This document shows, piece by piece, positions 62,140-64,000 of a stretch of 64,000 nucleotides of DNA. Both the position numbers and the translations under genes were made by a program. Below the pieces are notes generated by a model. The model was not told where the DNA came from. It worked only from the letters and a program-made list of their open reading frames with translations, and did no database searches. The DNA is from Amborella trichopoda. Its lineage: Eukaryota; Streptophyta; Magnoliopsida; Amborellales; Amborellaceae. The first letter of the stretch is position 1; each line of letters begins with the position of its first letter. Where the stretch lies: NCBI RefSeq assembly GCF_000471905.2, contig NW_006494931.1:6703113-6767112 (forward strand), written 5' to 3'.

Positions 62140-62525
62140 TTGTCAAAGCAAACCTGGTGTAGCAGTAAACAACGCCATCAAGATGTCCAATAGGGTGTAG
62201 AATTTAAAATCATCTCTCATAGGTAAGAAACGGTCATACTAGGTGCCCTGCAAACCTGGTTTGGCTACCAACAAAGCCGCCAACATGTCCAATAGGGTAT
62301 AGACTTTAAAATCATCCCTCACATGCAAGAAACTGTCATACCATGCGCACTACAAACCTGGTTTGGCTGCCAACAATGCCACTAAGATGTCCAATAAGGT
62401 GTAGACTTTAAAATCATTCCTCACAGGCAAGAAATCATACCAAGTACCCTGCAAACCTGGTGTGGCTGCCAACAATGCCGCCAAGATGTCTAATAGGGTG
62501 TAGACTTTAAAATCATCCCTCAAAA
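62140..62525. repeat. ~104-bp tandem array, four copies
   Basis: GCAAACCTGGT(G/T)T(A/G)GC then AAGATGTCCAATAGGGTGTA and TTTAAAATCATCCCTCA recur at about 104-bp spacing, just before the 3' LTR. Confidence 0.9.
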
Positions 62526-62723
62526 TATTTTCTCCCCCCAGAAAAGCCTCTATGTCTAAGCACCTTGGTCACCCCTCCAGGAAGCAGCTTTGCACAACTA
62601 CCCATTCAGTGGACGTGTTGATTCGGTGACCAAGAAGTTTATTTTTTAATGCCGAAAGACCAGTTTTGATTTCGAATGTTACCCTTCTCACTTCTCTCGA
62701 AGGATAAAATTTAGTGAGGCAAG

Positions 62724-64000
62724 CTGTTTAATGACACTTTTTAACACTTGTATCCTTATTACGAATAAAGAGAAAGGCAATATGTGACCTAGGTATGCAG
62801 GTGCCAAAATGTCTGCAGACTAGGGAAGCCATAGGATAATAAGCCCTGATCCATAAGTGAAATTTCCAACAGTCTCAGAGTAGCCCAAGAAGGTTCAAGA
62901 ATGTTGATAAAGTTCTCCTAAGAACACCTGCTGAGTTTCGTCACAATCCGACGAGTTTAAGGCTGTGCAAACGCATAAATAGTTTAGGGAAAATCAACCT
63001 CTTTCGCCTTGAAATGGACCTTATAACTACAACCCTATCACCAGAGCATCAAAAGATTATGGGACCACTACTATTGGATCCATAATGTCTAGAAACCTAT
63101 GAGACCAAGTTTTGGCTTGATCAGACATTCCTAGACCAAGTTATGGGCAGATTACTTGAAATGGGTTGGTCACACGCGATTACCGTGCACCCTTAGTGAA
63201 CCGGTTTCCATTAATGGAAACTGTGTTCATGGGTTTTGAGCCCAACTTTGAAAGATCGTATCTCTCTCATCCCAAGCCGGATCAAGCTCAAATTTTACGG
63301 ACGAGTTCATCTCGTCGACCCGAGCATTTTGATATGCGGTACAACCCATGTCATGGCCTGAGGTGGGAGAAAAACATGAGAGAATATCGCCATTCAAGGC
63401 AAGGTTGCAGGTTTCCCAACAGGAGCACACCTCGATCGAGCGGCCACATCATGACGCTCGCATGTTGGATCGATCCGACATCAGACCCATTACGAGCATA
63501 AGGTTCTAGGCTTCATCAGAGCTAAACCTCACACGTTATGGATGGTCATATTTGACACATGACGAGTATGAATTTGCTGCACTTTTCGGCCACCAGAAAC
63601 CAAACTCTAACAAAAAGATCAAAAATGGAAAATGGTCGTTCGAGCACCAAATCAAACCACGTTTGTCGTCAAATGCTCACAACAACTTGCTCATCGATTT
63701 TCGTCAAATAAATCATCAAAGAACACCGAGAAACGTGTGTAGTCTTGAACTATAGATCGTATATTTCTCATGATTTTTGCACTTCGTGATTGTGGCTAAA
63801 AGATCTGATCCGTGGCTCGAAAGTGGTATCAAAACGACCGCCTTCCTGAGCCGATCAAGAAAAGAATCATCTTTTGGCCAAACGGGGACCAGAAAGACCC
63901 CGAACCGACCTGGGAAGGTTGCAAGAGTTCTTGGGCACAACAGGGACTCAATTGGAATTTTGTGGAATGTTGGTGCAGGGGCAAAATCATCCTTTTGCCC
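62724..64000 (+). mobile_element. 3' LTR of the TAT/Ogre element (truncated by the window end)
   Basis: Starts TGTTTAATG and aligns collinearly with 46051 onward (for example GCAATATGTGACCTAGGT and CTTTCTCTCATC-region text). It shares GAACACCGAGAAACGTGTGT with the 5' LTR and stops at the window edge. Confidence 0.92.

Larger units (their letters stand above)
57716..62723 (+). mobile_element. 5-kb 3' untranslated tail of the TAT/Ogre element
   Basis: No coding is supported. It contains GGTGAAAACCTGAAA(G/T)GG-type motifs (57840, 61715), common after pol in TAT elements. It also has ~50-bp repeats at 58085-58260, LTR-array-like GTGC-rich stretches (58.6-58.8, 59.4-59.85 kb), a 32-bp minisatellite and a ~104-bp array. 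Confidence 0.8.
46051..64000 (+). mobile_element. Large TAT/Ogre-type Ty3/gypsy element (runs off the window)
   Basis: At least 17.95 kb: 5' LTR 46051-49476, PBS at 49482, leader, gag region, pol region with reverse transcriptase, RNase H, a second RNase H-like domain and integrase. A 5-kb 3' untranslated tail full of tandem repeats follows, then a 3' LTR starting at 62724. The second RNase H, very long LTRs and repeat-rich tail are hallmarks of the TAT/Ogre lineage. LTR copies differ at about 10-15% of positions over the part compared by eye, so it is old. Coding regions carry many breaks. Confidence 0.9.

Overview
This is a plant nuclear window, almost certainly from a flowering plant. The evidence is one spliced LysM receptor-like gene with plant intron structure, decayed PPR genes, plant-type LINE, SINE and MITE elements, and Ty3/gypsy (Tekay/Del and TAT/Ogre) and Ty1/copia retrotransposons. 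I could not narrow the species from sequence alone. Base composition shifts sharply between retrotransposon blocks (moderate GC, GA/CT-rich tracts) and the AT-rich stretch at about 24-34 kb.

Layout. 1-6.9 kb: a decayed Tekay/Del-type chromovirus on the minus strand, with 52-bp tandem repeats at its left side. 7.7-13.5 kb: a second Ty3/gypsy relic on the plus strand in which only gag, protease and a 3' LTR are recognisable; its gag is split by a 2.8-kb solo LTR (8273-11089, minus orientation) flanked by a 5-bp direct repeat. 16.2-17.75 kb: an L1-type LINE endonuclease relic, itself split by a 669-bp hAT-type MITE with a near-perfect 8-bp target duplication.

20.6-23.7 kb holds the only intact host gene I can support: a five-exon minus-strand gene for a 415-residue LysM-domain GPI-anchored protein of the LYM1/LYM3 (rice LYP4/LYP6) type, a cell-surface receptor for peptidoglycan and chitin fragments. 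All four introns follow GT-AG and preserve frame, including a 32-nt microexon. 28.3-30.4 kb carries PPR relics: a detached DYW tail, then a PPR-E/E+ pseudogene interrupted by a Mutator-like MITE. A second copy of that MITE lies at 31.86-32.23 kb with a perfect 9-bp target duplication. Between them is a different, long-armed foldback MITE (30.65-31.26 kb).

33.9-40.8 kb is a near full-length but decayed Ty1/copia element (minus strand) with both LTRs, PBS, PPT and a 4/5 target duplication. It abuts a minus-strand TAT-like RT/RNase H relic (40.8-42.0 kb) and a TAT-like LTR relic (42.0-42.8 kb). 43.9-46.05 kb looks like another LTR relic in minus orientation and contains a 525-base assembly gap. 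46.05 kb to the window end is one very large TAT/Ogre-type element: a 3.4-kb 5' LTR, a gag region, a pol region with two RNase H-like domains, a 5-kb 3' untranslated region loaded with minisatellites, and the first 1.28 kb of the 3' LTR.

Overall this is a gene-poor, nested-retrotransposon landscape around one small gene island (about 17.7-30.4 kb). No bacterial-style operons, CRISPR arrays or rRNA genes are present. The most notable structures are the intact LysM gene, the nested insertions dated by target duplications, and the minisatellite-rich tail of the TAT/Ogre element.
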